Source: Manganitrophus sp963718695 (GTDB taxonomy: Bacteria; Nitrospirota; Nitrospiria; SBBL01; Manganitrophaceae). From it: 64,000 nucleotides of DNA. The translations under genes and the position numbers were made by a program. The stretch spans positions 1,426,001 to 1,490,000 of the forward strand of contig OY970371.1 in NCBI GenBank assembly GCA_963718695.1, given 5' to 3'. The notes under the pieces are model-generated. The model searched no databases and was not told where the DNA came from. It saw only the letters and a program-made list of their open reading frames with translations. Shown in pieces: positions 9,006-20,452 of this stretch (position 1 is its first letter; the number at the start of each line of letters is the position of its first letter).

Positions 9006-9299
9006 CACTTCTGCTCTTTCATCCGATCGCTGCAAGGGAAAACCGTGATCCATTTTTCGGGTGACCTTCACAGAGTCGTACCCTTTTTCTCGAAGGTTCT
9101 GCAAGACGTGCTGTTGCTGCGTGACCGGAACCCCCAGAAAAATCTGCCAGGACGGAACACTGATATAGAGGGTCGCTCCCGCCGCCTCGGCGATTTTCGT
9201 GATTCGAACCAGATCGTCCCCCGTCAATCGATCCGCTCCTTTCATCAAAACAAGATTGACCTTTTTGAAAACCATTTGACTTTTCGTCGCTCGGAGCAT
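8985..9299 (-). CDS. Small protein resembling a nitrite/sulfite reductase ferredoxin-like half-domain
   Basis: About 104 residues. The core LTGDDLVRITKIAEAAGATL, then ISVPSWQIFLGVP and a C-terminal helix with LQNLREKGY, matches the pattern of the ferredoxin-like half-domain of sirohaem nitrite/sulfite reductases. No Fe-S or sirohaem Cys is present, so it is a stand-alone half-domain. Two ATGs are adjacent (9302 and 9299). AGGAGG ends 2 bases before the first, so the second at 9299 has the better spacing. Its start region overlaps the stop of the upstream small membrane gene (ATGA), indicating coupled translation. The family call is my pattern reading and moderately sure at best. Confidence 0.55.
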   Translation of the reverse strand: MLRATKSQMVFKKVNLVLMKGADRLTGDDLVRITKIAEAAGATLYISVPSWQIFLGVPVTQQQHVLQNLREKGYDSVKVTRKMDHGFPLQRSDERAEVSLQGRR

Positions 9300-9484
9300 C
9301 ATTCCTCCTTTGCCTCTTCCGATGGGATAGAAGGGTCATTGAATAAATGGCCGTCTCTTCTGTCTGTTCTATTGAGATGCCGGTTCCTCTGATTTCGACC
9401 GACTGAAATCATCGATCGGGCGCACACGACCGCCATCAAAAGAACGCTGATCATCACTGTTTCGACTTGCCATGAGCTCTGCAT
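9299..9484 (-). CDS. Small single-pass membrane protein
   Basis: 61 residues: one hydrophobic helix near the N-terminus (VETVMISVLLMAVVCA), then a basic, Asn/Arg-rich segment and an acidic tail ending EEAKEE. The ATG at 9484 has GGAGGG four bases upstream; an earlier in-frame ATG at 9496 lacks a site. It overlaps the next gene through ATGA. A hairpin with a T-run and a sigma-54 type promoter lie immediately upstream. I do not recognise the family. Confidence 0.55.
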   Translation of the reverse strand: MQSSWQVETVMISVLLMAVVCARSMISVGRNQRNRHLNRTDRRDGHLFNDPSIPSEEAKEE

Positions 9485-9497
9485 CGATCCCTCCATG

Positions 9498-9537
9498 AAA
9501 AAAGGCGCCCCTCACCTGGGATCCGTGAGGAGCGCCT
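9498..9537 (-). terminator. Intrinsic terminator or attenuator in the leader of the small operon
   Basis: On the minus strand AGGCGCTCCTCAC and GTGAGGGGCGCCT pair over 13 positions (one G-U) around a 9-base loop and run straight into six U. The structure lies between the sigma-54 type promoter and the ribosome-binding site of the 61-residue gene. It would either end a short RNA of about 70 nt or act as an attenuator for the two genes behind it. Confidence 0.7.
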
Positions 9538-9578
9538 CTGCTCCTTGAAGTACCGCATTGTCTTCTGCCCGCTAAAAT

Positions 9579-9594
9579 AGCAAAGCGCATGCCA
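9579..9594 (-). promoter_or_regulatory. Sigma-54 type promoter (-24/-12)
   Basis: The minus strand reads TGGCATGCGCTTTGCT, matching the consensus TGGCAYR-N4-TTGCW at every defined position, with GG and GC exactly 10 bases apart. Transcription would start near 9567 and run into the hairpin at 9498-9537 and the two small genes. No enhancer-binding activator gene was seen nearby. Confidence 0.6.
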
Positions 9595-9905
9595 CATTAA
9601 TTTAGACTTCTTCTCTTAAAAAGAGCCGGCCTATCGATTGTTTTGCCTCTTCGGCTTCAGAAACCGGGGGTGGGCTGGAATGCCGATCTACATTTTGAGG
9701 CGAAATACGACGAAAACTGAGGGAGAGAAAATCGGGTGAGAACGGGAGGACGACGTTTCATCCAGAGCGGTCTTTCGGCCATTCCAAGCCTTCCGGACGG
9801 TTTTCAGGAGTACGATCGTTTAGAGGGGAGAAGATGGACTTCGATGAATAGAAAGGATAAACTATCGCTCGATCGTCGTGTTCACATCACGTTCAAAGGT
9901 ACTGG
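9595..9905. other. Intergenic region before the peptide permease genes
   Basis: About 310 bases between the minus-strand sigma-54 type promoter and the first permease gene. It has short open frames with no family resemblance and no ribosome-binding site of note. Any sigma-54 activator sites for the small operon would be expected here, but I could not identify a clear inverted repeat. Confidence 0.4.
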
Positions 9906-10826
9906 ATGATCCTTGCGTTTATTCTTCGCCGAATCCTCTGGGCGATCCCGGTTCTCTGGGTGGTCGCGACCCTCACCTTTTTCATCATGCATATCGTGCC
10001 GGGAGGGCCGTTTGACCGGGAGAAAAAGCTTCCCCCCGAGATCAAGGCGAATGTCGAAGCGAAATATCACCTCGACCAGCCGCTCCACCGCCAATATCTT
10101 CTCTACATGAAAGGGCTGGTCCAGGGAGATCTCGGTCCGTCTTATAAATATTTGGGGCGGACGGTCAACGATGTCATTGCAGATACCCTTCCTGTTTCGG
10201 TCCAGCTCGGCTTGCTCGCCCTCGGCATCGCAATTCTGTTTGGCCTGATGGCCGGGATGATCGCGTCCCTGACGGCCCACTCCCCTTGGGATCGGTTCAG
10301 CATGTTCCTTGCCACGGCGGGAATTTCGACGCCGAACTTCGTTCTGGGGGCGCTGCTGATTTATCTTTTCTCACATCGGTATAAGCTATTTCCGCCGGCC
10401 CTTTGGGAGGACCTCCGGCATGCGATTCTCCCGGCGGTGACCTTGGGTCTCGCCCCGGCCGCGTACATCGCGCGGTTGAGTCGCTCGAGCATCCTGGAAA
10501 CGAATCGACAAGACTATGTCCGGACCGCCCGGGCCAAGGGACTCTCGGAAGGGGTCATCCTCTTTCGGCACATCTTGAGAAACGCCATCAGCCCCGTCGT
10601 GACCATCCTGGGTCCGCTGACGGCGGCCTTGGTGACCGGATCGTTTGTCGTCGAGTTTATCTTCTCCGTCCCGGGGATGGGAAAATTCTTCATCACGGCC
10701 GTCACCAATCGAGATTACCCGCTGATCATGGGGGTGACCCTCCTCTATGCCGTCTTGATCGTCGTTGCCAACCTGATGGTCGATCTGTTTTACACCTTCA
10801 TCGACCCGCGCGTGAAATTGGAGTAA
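9906..10826 (+). CDS. Peptide ABC transporter permease (DppB/OppB family)
   Basis: Inner-membrane permease with about six transmembrane helices, 306 residues. N-terminal LRRILWAIPVLWVVATLTFF and HIVPGGPF are typical of the DppB class. The cytoplasmic EAA-type loop is near DYVRTARAKGLSEGVILFRHILRNA. It should pair with the permease encoded two bases downstream. The start ATG has only a weak AAGGT site. No ATPase (OppD/OppF) gene follows, so the ATPases must be encoded elsewhere. Confidence 0.9.
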   Translation: MILAFILRRILWAIPVLWVVATLTFFIMHIVPGGPFDREKKLPPEIKANVEAKYHLDQPLHRQYLLYMKGLVQGDLGPSYKYLGRTVNDVIADTLPVSVQLGLLALGIAILFGLMAGMIASLTAHSPWDRFSMFLATAGISTPNFVLGALLIYLFSHRYKLFPPALWEDLRHAILPAVTLGLAPAAYIARLSRSSILETNRQDYVRTARAKGLSEGVILFRHILRNAISPVVTILGPLTAALVTGSFVVEFIFSVPGMGKFFITAVTNRDYPLIMGVTLLYAVLIVVANLMVDLFYTFIDPRVKLE

Positions 10827-10828
10827 CG

Positions 10829-11716
10829 GTGGACGCAGAAAAGGGAAAAGTGTGGAGGAGGTTCAAACGAGACCGCATCGCCATGGCGAGCCTGGGGGTC
10901 ATTGTCGTGCTCTTCTTTGTCGCCCTCTTTGGAAATGGAATGGCCCCGTATCCGTTTGATTTACAGAACACGGCGGAGAGTCTCTCCCCGCCGGGCCGGG
11001 CCCATTGGATGGGGACCGACGAGCTGGGGCGGGATCTTTTCTCCAGGTTGATTTACGGGACGCGTGTGTCGATGGCGGTCAGCCTTCTCACCGCGCTTTC
11101 GGCGTTGGTCTTGGGAACGCTTTATGGCGCGCTCTCCGGCTATGTCGGAGGGAAGACCGATAATCTGATGATGCGGGCGGTCGATGTCGTTTATGCCCTC
11201 CCGGATCTGCTGCTGATTATCCTGATTACGGTGGTGATCGGCCGGGGGATCGTCGGCGTTTTTTTGGCCTTAAGCCTGGTCGGATGGATCACCGTGGCGC
11301 GGCTGATTCGCGGAGAGGTGCTCCGCCTCAAAGAGTTGTCGTATATCGAGGCGGCGCGGGGGATGGGGGCGACGCATGCGCGGATTCTCTTCCGGCATAT
11401 TCTCCCGAATACGGTGGGGGTGCTGATCGTGACGCTGACCTTTCGGATCCCCTCGGCCATCCTGGCCGAGTCGACCCTCAGCTTTATCGGCTTGGGCCTG
11501 ACCCCGCCGGCGGCGAGTTGGGGGACGCTGGCGAGCGAAGGATGGAAGGCGCTCAAGTTTTATCCCCACCTGATTATTTTTCCGAGCCTCGCCATCTTCA
11601 TCACCATGCTGGCGTTCAATTTTCTGGGAGACGGGCTGCGGGATGCGCTCGATCCGGGCCACTCCAACGCCCCCGGACCGGTCCGTCCGACCGGGGTCAA
11701 GCGGGTCGGGGCCTGA
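10829..11716 (+). CDS. Peptide ABC transporter permease (DppC/OppC family)
   Basis: Second inner-membrane subunit of the peptide importer. From the GTG at 10829 the protein is 295 residues: WRRFKRDRIAMASLGVIVVL, then the DppC hallmark HWMGTDELGRDLFSRLIYGTR, about six helices, an EAA loop (YIEAARGMGATHARILFRHI) and the C-terminal LNFLGDGLRDALDP-type ending. The frame is open farther upstream, but that part is antisense-like sequence inside the previous gene. The GTG lies 2 bases after that gene's stop and GGAG precedes it. Confidence 0.9.
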   Translation: MDAEKGKVWRRFKRDRIAMASLGVIVVLFFVALFGNGMAPYPFDLQNTAESLSPPGRAHWMGTDELGRDLFSRLIYGTRVSMAVSLLTALSALVLGTLYGALSGYVGGKTDNLMMRAVDVVYALPDLLLIILITVVIGRGIVGVFLALSLVGWITVARLIRGEVLRLKELSYIEAARGMGATHARILFRHILPNTVGVLIVTLTFRIPSAILAESTLSFIGLGLTPPAASWGTLASEGWKALKFYPHLIIFPSLAIFITMLAFNFLGDGLRDALDPGHSNAPGPVRPTGVKRVGA

Positions 11717-11975
11717 GGCGCGAATGTACATTGTCGAGTTGATGAATGTAGGAATTTATCCGACATAATTTTTCCGATTGAATTGTTTTTCGTTTTCATC
11801 CAGAATATAGATGTCAACATATTGAATTATTTAAATAGTGGATCAGTTTCTGTGTTTTTAATGGATTTATTCATCTATTCTAAATTGATGTTCACCGCAG
11901 CCCTGAGAAGAGATTTCGCTCCGTTGGGATTTAAGCGATCCCGTCTGTCTAACGATTTATGTTACGGGAGCAGGA

Positions 11976-14970
11976 ATGGTCTCACCGCTTTATCTGCCAG
12001 GGGTTTTGCTTCTCATATTTGTACCATTTTTTCTTTTTAAATATCGAAGGACGAAGGCCGCTTCCCGGCGATCGGCCGACGCACCTTTGTACCAGAATCA
12101 TACAATCTTCTATCATCTCGAAGATGCCATCGCCATCGCCGATTCGGAATGGACGATCATCGATTGTAATCCCGCCTTTACCTCTCTCTTCGGCTATACC
12201 TCGGATGAGTTAAGTGGAAAGCATTTCCGCTTTCTTTGCGCGGAGCCCGAATTGGGATTTAATAATGATTTCCTTTTAAAAATGATCCGCTATCGAAAAA
12301 AATGCGGTGACGTTTTCCCTGGAGAGACGAGTTTTTCTTCCGTTCAGGACGACACTCTTTCGCCGAGCCGGGTGATTGCATTGGTTCGGGATAACACGGC
12401 GCGCGAAGAAGCAGAGGCCAAGATCCGGCTGTTAAATGAAACATTGGAGCAGGGGGTCATTGATCGAACGGCGCAATTAAATTCGATGAATACCGAAATG
12501 CAGATGGAAATCAAGGAGCGGAAGCGGATTGAGAGCCATCTGGCCGGAGAACATGCGATCACCCGCATCCTGGCCGAAGCCGAAACGGTGGCGGAGGCGG
12601 CCCCCAAAATTCTTCAGGTCATTTGCGAGAGCCTCGGATGGTCCCTCGGTGTTTTCTGGAAGACAAATGATCAGGTCCGGGTCTTAACCTGTATCGAGAC
12701 CTGGCATTCTCCTGCGATCAACGCGGCCAAATTTGAAGCGGTCAATCGAGAGAAGATTTTTTGGCCCGATGAAGGTCTCCCGGGCCGTGTTTGGACCGGC
12801 GATGAGCCGATCTGGATGACCGATGTGACCCAAATGAACGATTTTATCCGGGCGATCGATGCTGAGGAAACGGGACTTCACTCGGCGTTGGCTTTTCCGA
12901 TTCGAAGCCGAGACTGCATCTCGGGAGTCATGGAGTTTTTCAGTCCGGAGATTCGACGGCCCGATGCCGAGCTTTTGCAAATGTTATCGAACATCGGCAG
13001 TCAGATTGGACAATTCATCGACCGGAAAGAATCGGAAAGGGCCCTTTGGGAGAGCGAAACGAGAAAGCGGGCGATCCTGGAGTCGGCCCTCGACTGCATG
13101 ATCACCGCCGACCATGAAGGGAAGATCCTGGAGTTTAACCCGGCGGCGGAGAGGACCTTTGGCTATTCACGGAGGGAGCTTCTCGGCCAAAATATGGCCG
13201 ATCGAATCATCCCTCCGCGCTTGAGGAAATACCACCGGGAGGCATTTTCGAGATATTTGGAGAGCGGAGAGGGCCCTATTTTAAATCGCCGGGTCGAGAC
13301 AACGGGGATGCGGGCGGATGGCAGCGAGTTTCCCGTCGAGCTGACGATCACCCGCATCCCGATCGATGGTCCGCCGGTATTTCAAGGTTTTCTGCGGGAC
13401 ATAACGGAACGGAAGAAGATGGAGGAGGCCCTCGCTGCGGAGAAAGAGCGTTTGGCGGTGACGCTGGGCTCGATCGGGGATGGGGTGATCGCGACCGACG
13501 TAGACGGCCGGGTGGTCTTCATCAACCAAACGGCGGAGGCGCTCAGCGGCTGGTCTCAAGGGGAAGCGATCGGCCGGCCGCTGCCGGAGGTGTTCCGAAT
13601 CGTTCACGAGAAGAGCCGGGCCTATTGTGAAAACCCGGTGGAGAAGGTCCTTGCCACGGGAAACGTCGTCGCCCTCGAAAATCATACCGTTCTTATCTCT
13701 AAAGAGGGAACGGAGCGCGCGATCGCAGACAGCGGGGCGCCGATCCGAAATCGGGAAGGAAAGATCATCGGAGTGGTCCTTGTCTTCCGCGATGTCACGG
13801 AGAAGCAAAGAATGGATGAGGAGCTTCTTCGGATCAGCACGATGGAGTCGATCGGCCTTCTGGCCGGGGGGGTGGCGCATGATTTCAACAATATCCTGAC
13901 CGCGATTCTGGGCAATCTCTCCCTCGCGATGCTCTCGCTCGATGAACGGTCGGAGGCGTACGAGCGACTCGCTCAGGCGGAGAAGGCGTCGCTTCGGGCG
14001 AGAGATCTCGGACAACAATTGTTGACCTTTGCAAAGGGGGGTGTTCCCGTCAAGAAGACCGCGTCGCTGGTCGATCTTCTGCGCGATTCATCCAATTTTC
14101 GTGCTCAGAGGCTCCAACGTGCGGTGTGAGCTTTCAATTCAGGAAGGACTTTGGCCGGTGGAGATCGACGAGGGGCAAATCAGCCAGGTGATTCATAATC
14201 TCGTTCTCAATGCACAGCAGGCGATGCCGGAAGGGGGCACCTTGAAAATCCGCGCGGAGAACACCACGACCGATCAGGCAAAGGGACTCCCTCTGAAAGA
14301 GGGGAGTTATATTCAGATCACCGTTCAGGATTTGGGGGTTGGGATTCCGAAGGAGAACCTCCCGAAGATCTTCGATCCGTATTTTACGACCAAACAGAAG
14401 GGAAGCGGTTTAGGACTGTCCACCTCTTATTCGATTATCAGAAAACACGACGGCCACATGACCGTCGACTCCGAACCGGGAAAGGGATCGACCTTCTCCA
14501 TCTACCTCCCTGCCTTTCCGAATGCCACCCTTGTCAGAGAAGAGGTCGTCGAGAACGAATCCCTGATCGGCCGGGGGAGGATCTTGGTGATGGACGACGA
14601 ACAAATCATCCGCGATCTTCTCCAGGAGATGCTGCGCCGCCTCGGTTATGAAGCGGCCTTTGCGCGGGAAGGGGCCGAAGCGATTGCGCTTTACCGGCAG
14701 GCGAGGGAATCCGGAACCCCATTCGATCTGGTCGTGATGGATTTGACCGTGCCGGGCGGGATGGGCGGAAAAGAGGCGATCCTTCACTTGCGTGAGATCG
14801 ATCCGGAAGTCAAAGCGATCGTCTCCAGCGGTTACTCGAATGATCCATTGGCGGCCGCCTTCCTGAAATACGGATTCAGCGACTTCATCGCCAAGCCGTT
14901 CAAGCTGGACGATCTCGGCAAGGTGCTCAAGCGGGTCATTCACAGAAAAAATGAACCGACTCCGGATTAA
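11976..14970 (+). CDS. Hybrid sensor histidine kinase, frameshifted (PAS-GAF-PAS-PAS-HisKA-HATPase-REC)
   Basis: Membrane-anchored sensor kinase split by a surplus base near 14096-14101. The first frame gives an N-terminal helix, a PAS domain (residues about 45-160), GAF (about 200-350), two further PAS domains (about 360-610) and the phosphoacceptor helix with AHDFNNILTAILGN. The second frame continues with the ATPase domain (NLVLNAQQAMPEGG, DLGVGIPKENLPKIFDPYFTTK, GSGLGLSTSYSII) and a receiver domain with phosphoacceptor Asp in LVVMDLTVPG. Removing one base near AATTTTCGTG gives 997 residues. The sequence is conserved on both sides of the break, so this looks like a recent mutation or sequencing error. 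It ends in a 4-base overlap with the convergent tamB. Confidence 0.8.
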
Positions 14971-17900
14971 TTATATTCCCGCGTGTAGAGGAGGTCGATC
15001 GCGTTTTCCTCGCCGCTTTCGGCGCGCAATGTCAGCGTGCGGTTGATCGTATATCGCAGCAGGAGGGTATTGCCGGCCTCGAACAGTCCGATGCCGTAGC
15101 TGACGTAAAATCGGGGAGAGGTATCTTCCGATCACCAGCGTCGCCTCCTCAATTGAATCCTCCGCCTGGATCCTGACCTCATCGAGCCCGAGGGTCCGGC
15201 CGATCCGCTTTGCGAGAAGGTTTCCCCCCCTCACTCCCAGGGCGGCGATCGCCTTGGTCATGAGATCGCCTTCTTCACTGGACGCCTGGTTGATCGGACG
15301 CCCCAAAAGCAAATAAGAGAGGGTATTCGCTTCATCCATCGCCGGCTCCGAGAAAAGGGTGCTTTGCGGACGCTTCAGCGTGCCGCTGACATGGATCCCG
15401 GCCGTAATCTCCTCCACCTTTCGGACGGCCCGGATGTCGAGTCCGGGATTGTCGGTCGGCCCGGCAAAAATGAGCCGTCCCTCCGCGATGTCCAATTTCT
15501 GGCCATAAGCTTGGTATTTTCCTTCGACGATTCGCAATGTTCCCTCCGCCAGGGTCGGCTGATTGGGGGCATCGGTCGCCAGCAATTGGCCGGTGATCTT
15601 TCCTGAAAGACCGAAGCCGGTAAATGAGATTTCGTCGCCCAGCCGAATCAACACGCGGGTGTAAATGTTCCAGCCTTCCGCGGCCTCGGCGCCGGGCGCC
15701 TGGCCGGAAGGGGTGCGAACGATGACCGCATCCTCCGATACCTGAACGGCCCCTCGGGGAAGCTCACGAGGCGTTATCTCCGCTTCGGGGATGAGCACCT
15801 CTCCGTTGAGCTCGATCCGTCGCTCCTGTAGCTCCAACGTGAGATCGGGAGAGGCGAGAAGGCGCACTTCAGGAAGATCGATCGCCTCGAATTGCTCTCC
15901 GCGGATCGAAAGGCGCGTCGGCCATCCTTGGTCTGCATTTAAGGTGATCGTCCCATTTACCTTCACTTGGCCGGGGCCGGATTGAGCTTCTGCATCGATC
16001 CGTACGATATTTTGCGCCGCGCTTCGGATCTCCACGCGCAACGGGTTGAGATCAATTCCGAGGGCCGGGATTCGTATCTTTCCTTCATCGAGGGTGGCCT
16101 TGCCGGATAGTTGGGGTTCATGCAGGGTCCCTGCCAAGGCGAAATCGACATTGAGTTTTCCTCCAGGATCGGTTATCGACGGAATCACGGCCGCGATCGG
16201 CTCCAGCCGGTCGAGATCGGCCTGAAGGGTTCCTTCCAATCGGCTCTGCCGCCAATCGGTATCCAGCCCGAACTGATTTGCCGTGAGCGCGGCCCGGACC
16301 GCCCCATGCCCGGTAAAGGTGAGGCCGGTTTTGATGCGAAGGGTCTCCTCGGTCAACTCGGCTTGAAAAAGCCCGTCCCGGTAGGGGAAGGGGATCGGTT
16401 CTTCCCCAATCGCTTTATAGACGAAAGTCCCCGGCTCTGGAATCCACTCCGTTTTAAATTGAAGCTGACCGCCCCGTTGAGACGCGCGCCAGACTCCCTT
16501 CAAGGCGCCCGAGAGAATCGCCTCCGGCGGAAGCCAGGGTTTCACAAGATCAAGCGGAACGGCTTCGGCCCGGCCTTCCGTTTCCCAGCCCTGCTGCTGT
16601 TGCCATTGACCGGCGAAGCAGATTCGGGCCGGCTCCTGAATCCAACATCCCTGCGAAAGATCGACGGTATCGGCCGCCAGGATCATCGGCATCGGTTGTT
16701 CCAGAAGCCATCTTCCAAGGGTTTTGTCCTGTAGGAACGATTCTTTCAGCGCTCCTTTCCATTGTTTCCCTTCCCGTTCTCCCTGCATTCGGAGGGAGAT
16801 TCGCTGGTCACGGGTGCGGCCGTCGAGCAACAGGGTGTGTCCTGCGAGACGGCCTCTTCCTTCCGCGCTCAACTGGGTGATCATTTGCCCAGCCGTCCGG
16901 ACCCCTTCCACATTCAGTTCAATATGAGAATCGACCTTATCTTGAAGATCAACCAACGCTTTAAGATTTACTTGCTTGATGCTCGTCTCGGTCCATCTGA
17001 GACCTTGCCCCTGAACGTCGGCTGAAATGGTCGGAAGGGATTTTGCGCCGCGAATCCTCCCGCTGCCGACAAGTCTTCCCCCCGCATCCGGGAGCAGCGC
17101 GGCGAGATCGGGCGCCCGTATCTTCCACCGAAGGTCCCACTCCTCTTTGAGCGCTCCGGAAGCGAGCAGCTGGGCTTCCCCGGAGCGAAGATCGAGCGCT
17201 TCAAGGTCATAATGCGCCTGATTGACCTTGAGATGCGCGCGGGCATTTACCGGGTAGCCGCGAAGTTTTCCCTTCAGCTCGGAGAGTCGAACCTGGCCGA
17301 CCGGTCCCGCATCGGTGAGTTTGCCGCGGGTGTCGAGATGGAACGCGACGCGTCCGTTCCAGTCGGCCCAGTGAGTCCCGGGATTGAGTTTCGCTCCGTC
17401 CAGGGCCAGCGCCCATCGAACGGCCGGCTGCCAGGCGATTTCCCCCTGGCCGTTGATCGTTCCATCGAGGGTTCGAATTGCGATTTCCTGGATGTTCGCC
17501 GACTTGTCCGTTCCGGTCCCGTCGATTTTCCAGCGCGTGCCGGGGACGCTCGGTCCATGCAGATCGGCCTCAACGTGGAATGTGTAATCATCGCTCCGGC
17601 CGTTGAGTCGGTAAGATCCGTCGGTACTTTCAATCATTGGCGTTTCCGTCGGAGGCCATTTGACCTCGCGCCAGGCGCCGTTCAGATCGAAGAGGGGTGT
17701 CCCGTTTTCCAAGAGAATGACCCCCTGGGTGGTGACGGAGAAGGGGGTATTCAATTGATGGCGCACGTTGAATCGCTTTAATGTTCCCTTCACCTCTCCT
17801 TTTCCTTGAAACGGTGTGTCGGGCATGGAATGAACTGACCAGGCGATTAATCCTTCGAAGGGATAGTCTCCTTGCGGGTTGACTTTGCCGGTCAGTGAGA

Positions 17901-18435
17901 CATCGAATTGAGGCGCCGCGACTTGGAGCGATTCGATCTGGAGACCTTCTTCATCCATCCGGCCGGCGAGGGCAACATGGTCGACGGTGACCGTCTGTTC
18001 GCCGGAAGTCAGGGTAATCTCGTCGATCGTCGCTTTTGTGACCACCACGCGAAGGGGGAGGTCGATCGATGGCGGAGAGAATTCCCCCGCCTCGCCGGGG
18101 GCCGGTTCTTTGGAAGGCTGACGGTAGTCGACCCCTCGAATGGAGAAAAGCTCAATCGAGAGCTCGCCCCGAAGCAGCCGGGCAGGGCGCCAGGCCAGCC
18201 GGACCTCGTCGGCGGCGAGCCGGAGCGCTTCGTCCGTGTAATTGATTCCCTTTAACGAGAGGGGACCGAGCAAGGTTCCATCGACCTGGGCGATCCGAAG
18301 CGCTCCCGGCGCGAATCGGGCGGCCTGAGAGAGGAGCCATCGCGCGCCCGGCTCGGTGGAGACGAGCAGGCCGAGGCCGACTCCCAGAAGGAGGAGTAAA
18401 AGGAGCGGGATGATCCAAAACAGCCGGTATCTCAT
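14967..18435 (-). CDS. tamB: Translocation and assembly module protein TamB (DUF490), frameshifted at the C-terminus
   Basis: About 1155 residues: an N-terminal inner-membrane anchor (LFWIIPLLLLLLLGVGLGLLV), a long repetitive beta-helical body typical of AsmA/TamB proteins that bridge the periplasm, and the C-terminal DUF490 domain. A surplus base in the C run at 15113-15116 breaks the last 50 or so residues. In the other frame the sequence continues naturally as FYVSYGIGLFEAGNTLLLR to a TAA at 14967-14969. TamB works with the Omp85 protein TamA encoded immediately upstream to move lipids or proteins to the outer membrane. The start ATG overlaps the tamA stop (ATGA). Confidence 0.85.
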
Positions 18436-20217
18436 AAATCGGGCCCCATATTGATATGGACGCGGAAGGCGAAACCGGGCCGGTCAAGGGCATAGGCCAG
18501 ATCGACCCGGACCGGTCCGACCGGCGAATACCAACGGCCGCCGATGCCGACCCCCTGTTGGGGGTTGATATGATCCAATTCATTAAAAGCGTTGCCGACA
18601 TCGTAAAAAAGCGCCAAACCCCACTGCCGGGCGAATCGGTAATCGTACTCGACGCTGCCGACCGCGAGATAACGTTCCGCCGATCACGTCGCCGGATGGA
18701 TCTTCCGGCCCAAGAGTGTTGTAGGTGTAGCCGCGGATGCTCCGATCGCCCCCTGCAAAGAAGCGGAGCGAGACGGGAAGCTCCTCAAAGTTGGAAACCG
18801 AGGTCCATCCCAGATTCCCGCGAAGAAGAATGCGGCCCGGGTTTGCGATCGGACGGATGATCTTTCCGTCTATCCTCGATTGCAGAAGGCCGATATCGGA
18901 GCCGATCGCTTTATCGGTTCCCTGGATCGTGAAAGAAATTGAGCTCCCCCGGCGCGGGGAGGCCGCTCGATCGGTCAGGGTCCGGGTGTAAGTCACTCCG
19001 GGCAAAATGAGGCGGGAATGTCCCAATTGTCTGCCGACCTCGAACGTCTCTGTTTGATAATTGAGGAAGAGGGTTTCGATCCAGCTGTCACCGCGGAGAA
19101 TGCTGCGGCTTACGCCTGCTTTGCCGAGGCGGCTCTTTGCGGTCTCGGTATCCTCCTGCTGGAAGCCGGCCTGAAGCTCGATGCGGTCGGTGGCCGGCCG
19201 TTGAAGGGGGATTTGATAATGGGTGGTCAGGCTCTGTCTTAGGACCGAGAGCTCCAGCTCGGACCGGAAGCGGTGGCCCCACTCATTTACACGGTGATTT
19301 TCCCACCCCAAGATGGCCCGCGGTCCCGTATCGGTGCCGTAACCGAGTCCCACCGAGAGCTCGTATTTTTTCCGCGCAATCGCGGTGACCTCCACGGGAA
19401 GAGTATGATCTTCCACTTCTTCTCGGATCGGGCGGATATCGACGCGGGAAAAGTAGCCGCTGTTGACGAGGCCGCTGTTGAACGCAAGGATCTGATCGGC
19501 ATGGTAGGGCTCTCCCGGTTCGAAGGGAATAAAACGGTTCAAGAAACGGAGGTCGAATTCTCCCTCTTTCTGCTTAAAGCGGACCGCACCGAGCCGATAA
19601 CGTTCTCCCGTATCGAAATCCAAGAGAACGGCGGCCCTGTTGTTCTCAAGATCGAGTTCGATCCGGTGGGTCGTGAACTGCGCATCGAAATAACCGCGTT
19701 CGGCGGCGAGGTTTTGAAGCATCTCTTTGGTTTGCTCATAACGTCCATGATGGAAGACCTCTCCCTCACGAAGGGGAAGATTCTCCCGGAGACGTTGAAA
19801 CTCGGAATCATCGCTCCCTTCGCCGAGGATCATCACGGCGAGTTGCGTAAGACGGACCGGTGGTCCGGGATCGATTTTAAACCGGGCGGTCCATCCTTTT
19901 TCGGCGGGGTTCAGCTCGGAATCGATCCGTGGATGATAATAGCCGAGGGCTTGAAGCGCCTGGGTGATCTCCTCCGGCGCTTGACGATAGAGACGTTGGA
20001 CAATCGTCTCCGTCAAAGGAGAAGGGGGCTTTTCGAGACTTAAATAGGCCCGGACATTTTCCATGAGCTCCTCTCCGACCCCTTCGATCTCGACCGTCAC
20101 CTTTTCTTTCGCGAATACGGCCGGAGGAAACCAAATAAAAGAGATGAACAAGAAAACGGCAATTTGGTAATACCGTTCAGTATCAATCCGCGCGGGGCGG
20201 TTAGGCGTTCGGTGCAA
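18432..20217 (-). CDS. tamA: Outer-membrane assembly protein TamA/BamA-like (Omp85), frameshifted near the C-terminus
   Basis: N-terminal export signal (AVFLFISFIWFPPAVFA), POTRA-like domains over about residues 35-230 and a beta-barrel with the loop motif LRFFAGGDRSIRGY. A surplus base near 18675 shifts the frame. Removing it restores RYLAVGSVEYDYRFARQWGLALFYDVGNAFNE and an Omp85 C-terminus, about 594 residues in all. The best annotated start is a TTG at 20217 with no good ribosome-binding site, so the start is uncertain. It precedes tamB with a 4-base overlap, giving a canonical tamAB operon. Confidence 0.85.
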
Positions 20218-20452
20218 TGATTTATCCGTCCCGAGAGAGAAGGTTCAAGGAAAATAGGATCAAGGGAAGACCATGTGGGCAACAGCGGCCATATCAAAGC
20301 ACGGTCACCCGGAGGACACTTCTATCGTACTATAGTTGAGGCGGTGGGTTCAAAGGGTGGGGTTGAGATGGAAATAAAAACCTTGCAAGCAGATTCTATG
20401 AAAAGGTGCTTTCTTCTTCATGGCACGAGACAAACAGAAAAGGAAAATGTAT

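Noticed and set aside
10403..10828. Open frame running into the second peptide permease gene from upstream
   Set aside because: It lies in another frame of the first permease gene and has no family sequence. The GTG at 10829 gives the full canonical N-terminus.
14096..14101. Programmed +1 frameshifting in the hybrid kinase
   Set aside because: No known slippery stop-codon context is present. Five unrelated genes share the same one-base surplus, so a common technical or mutational cause is simpler.
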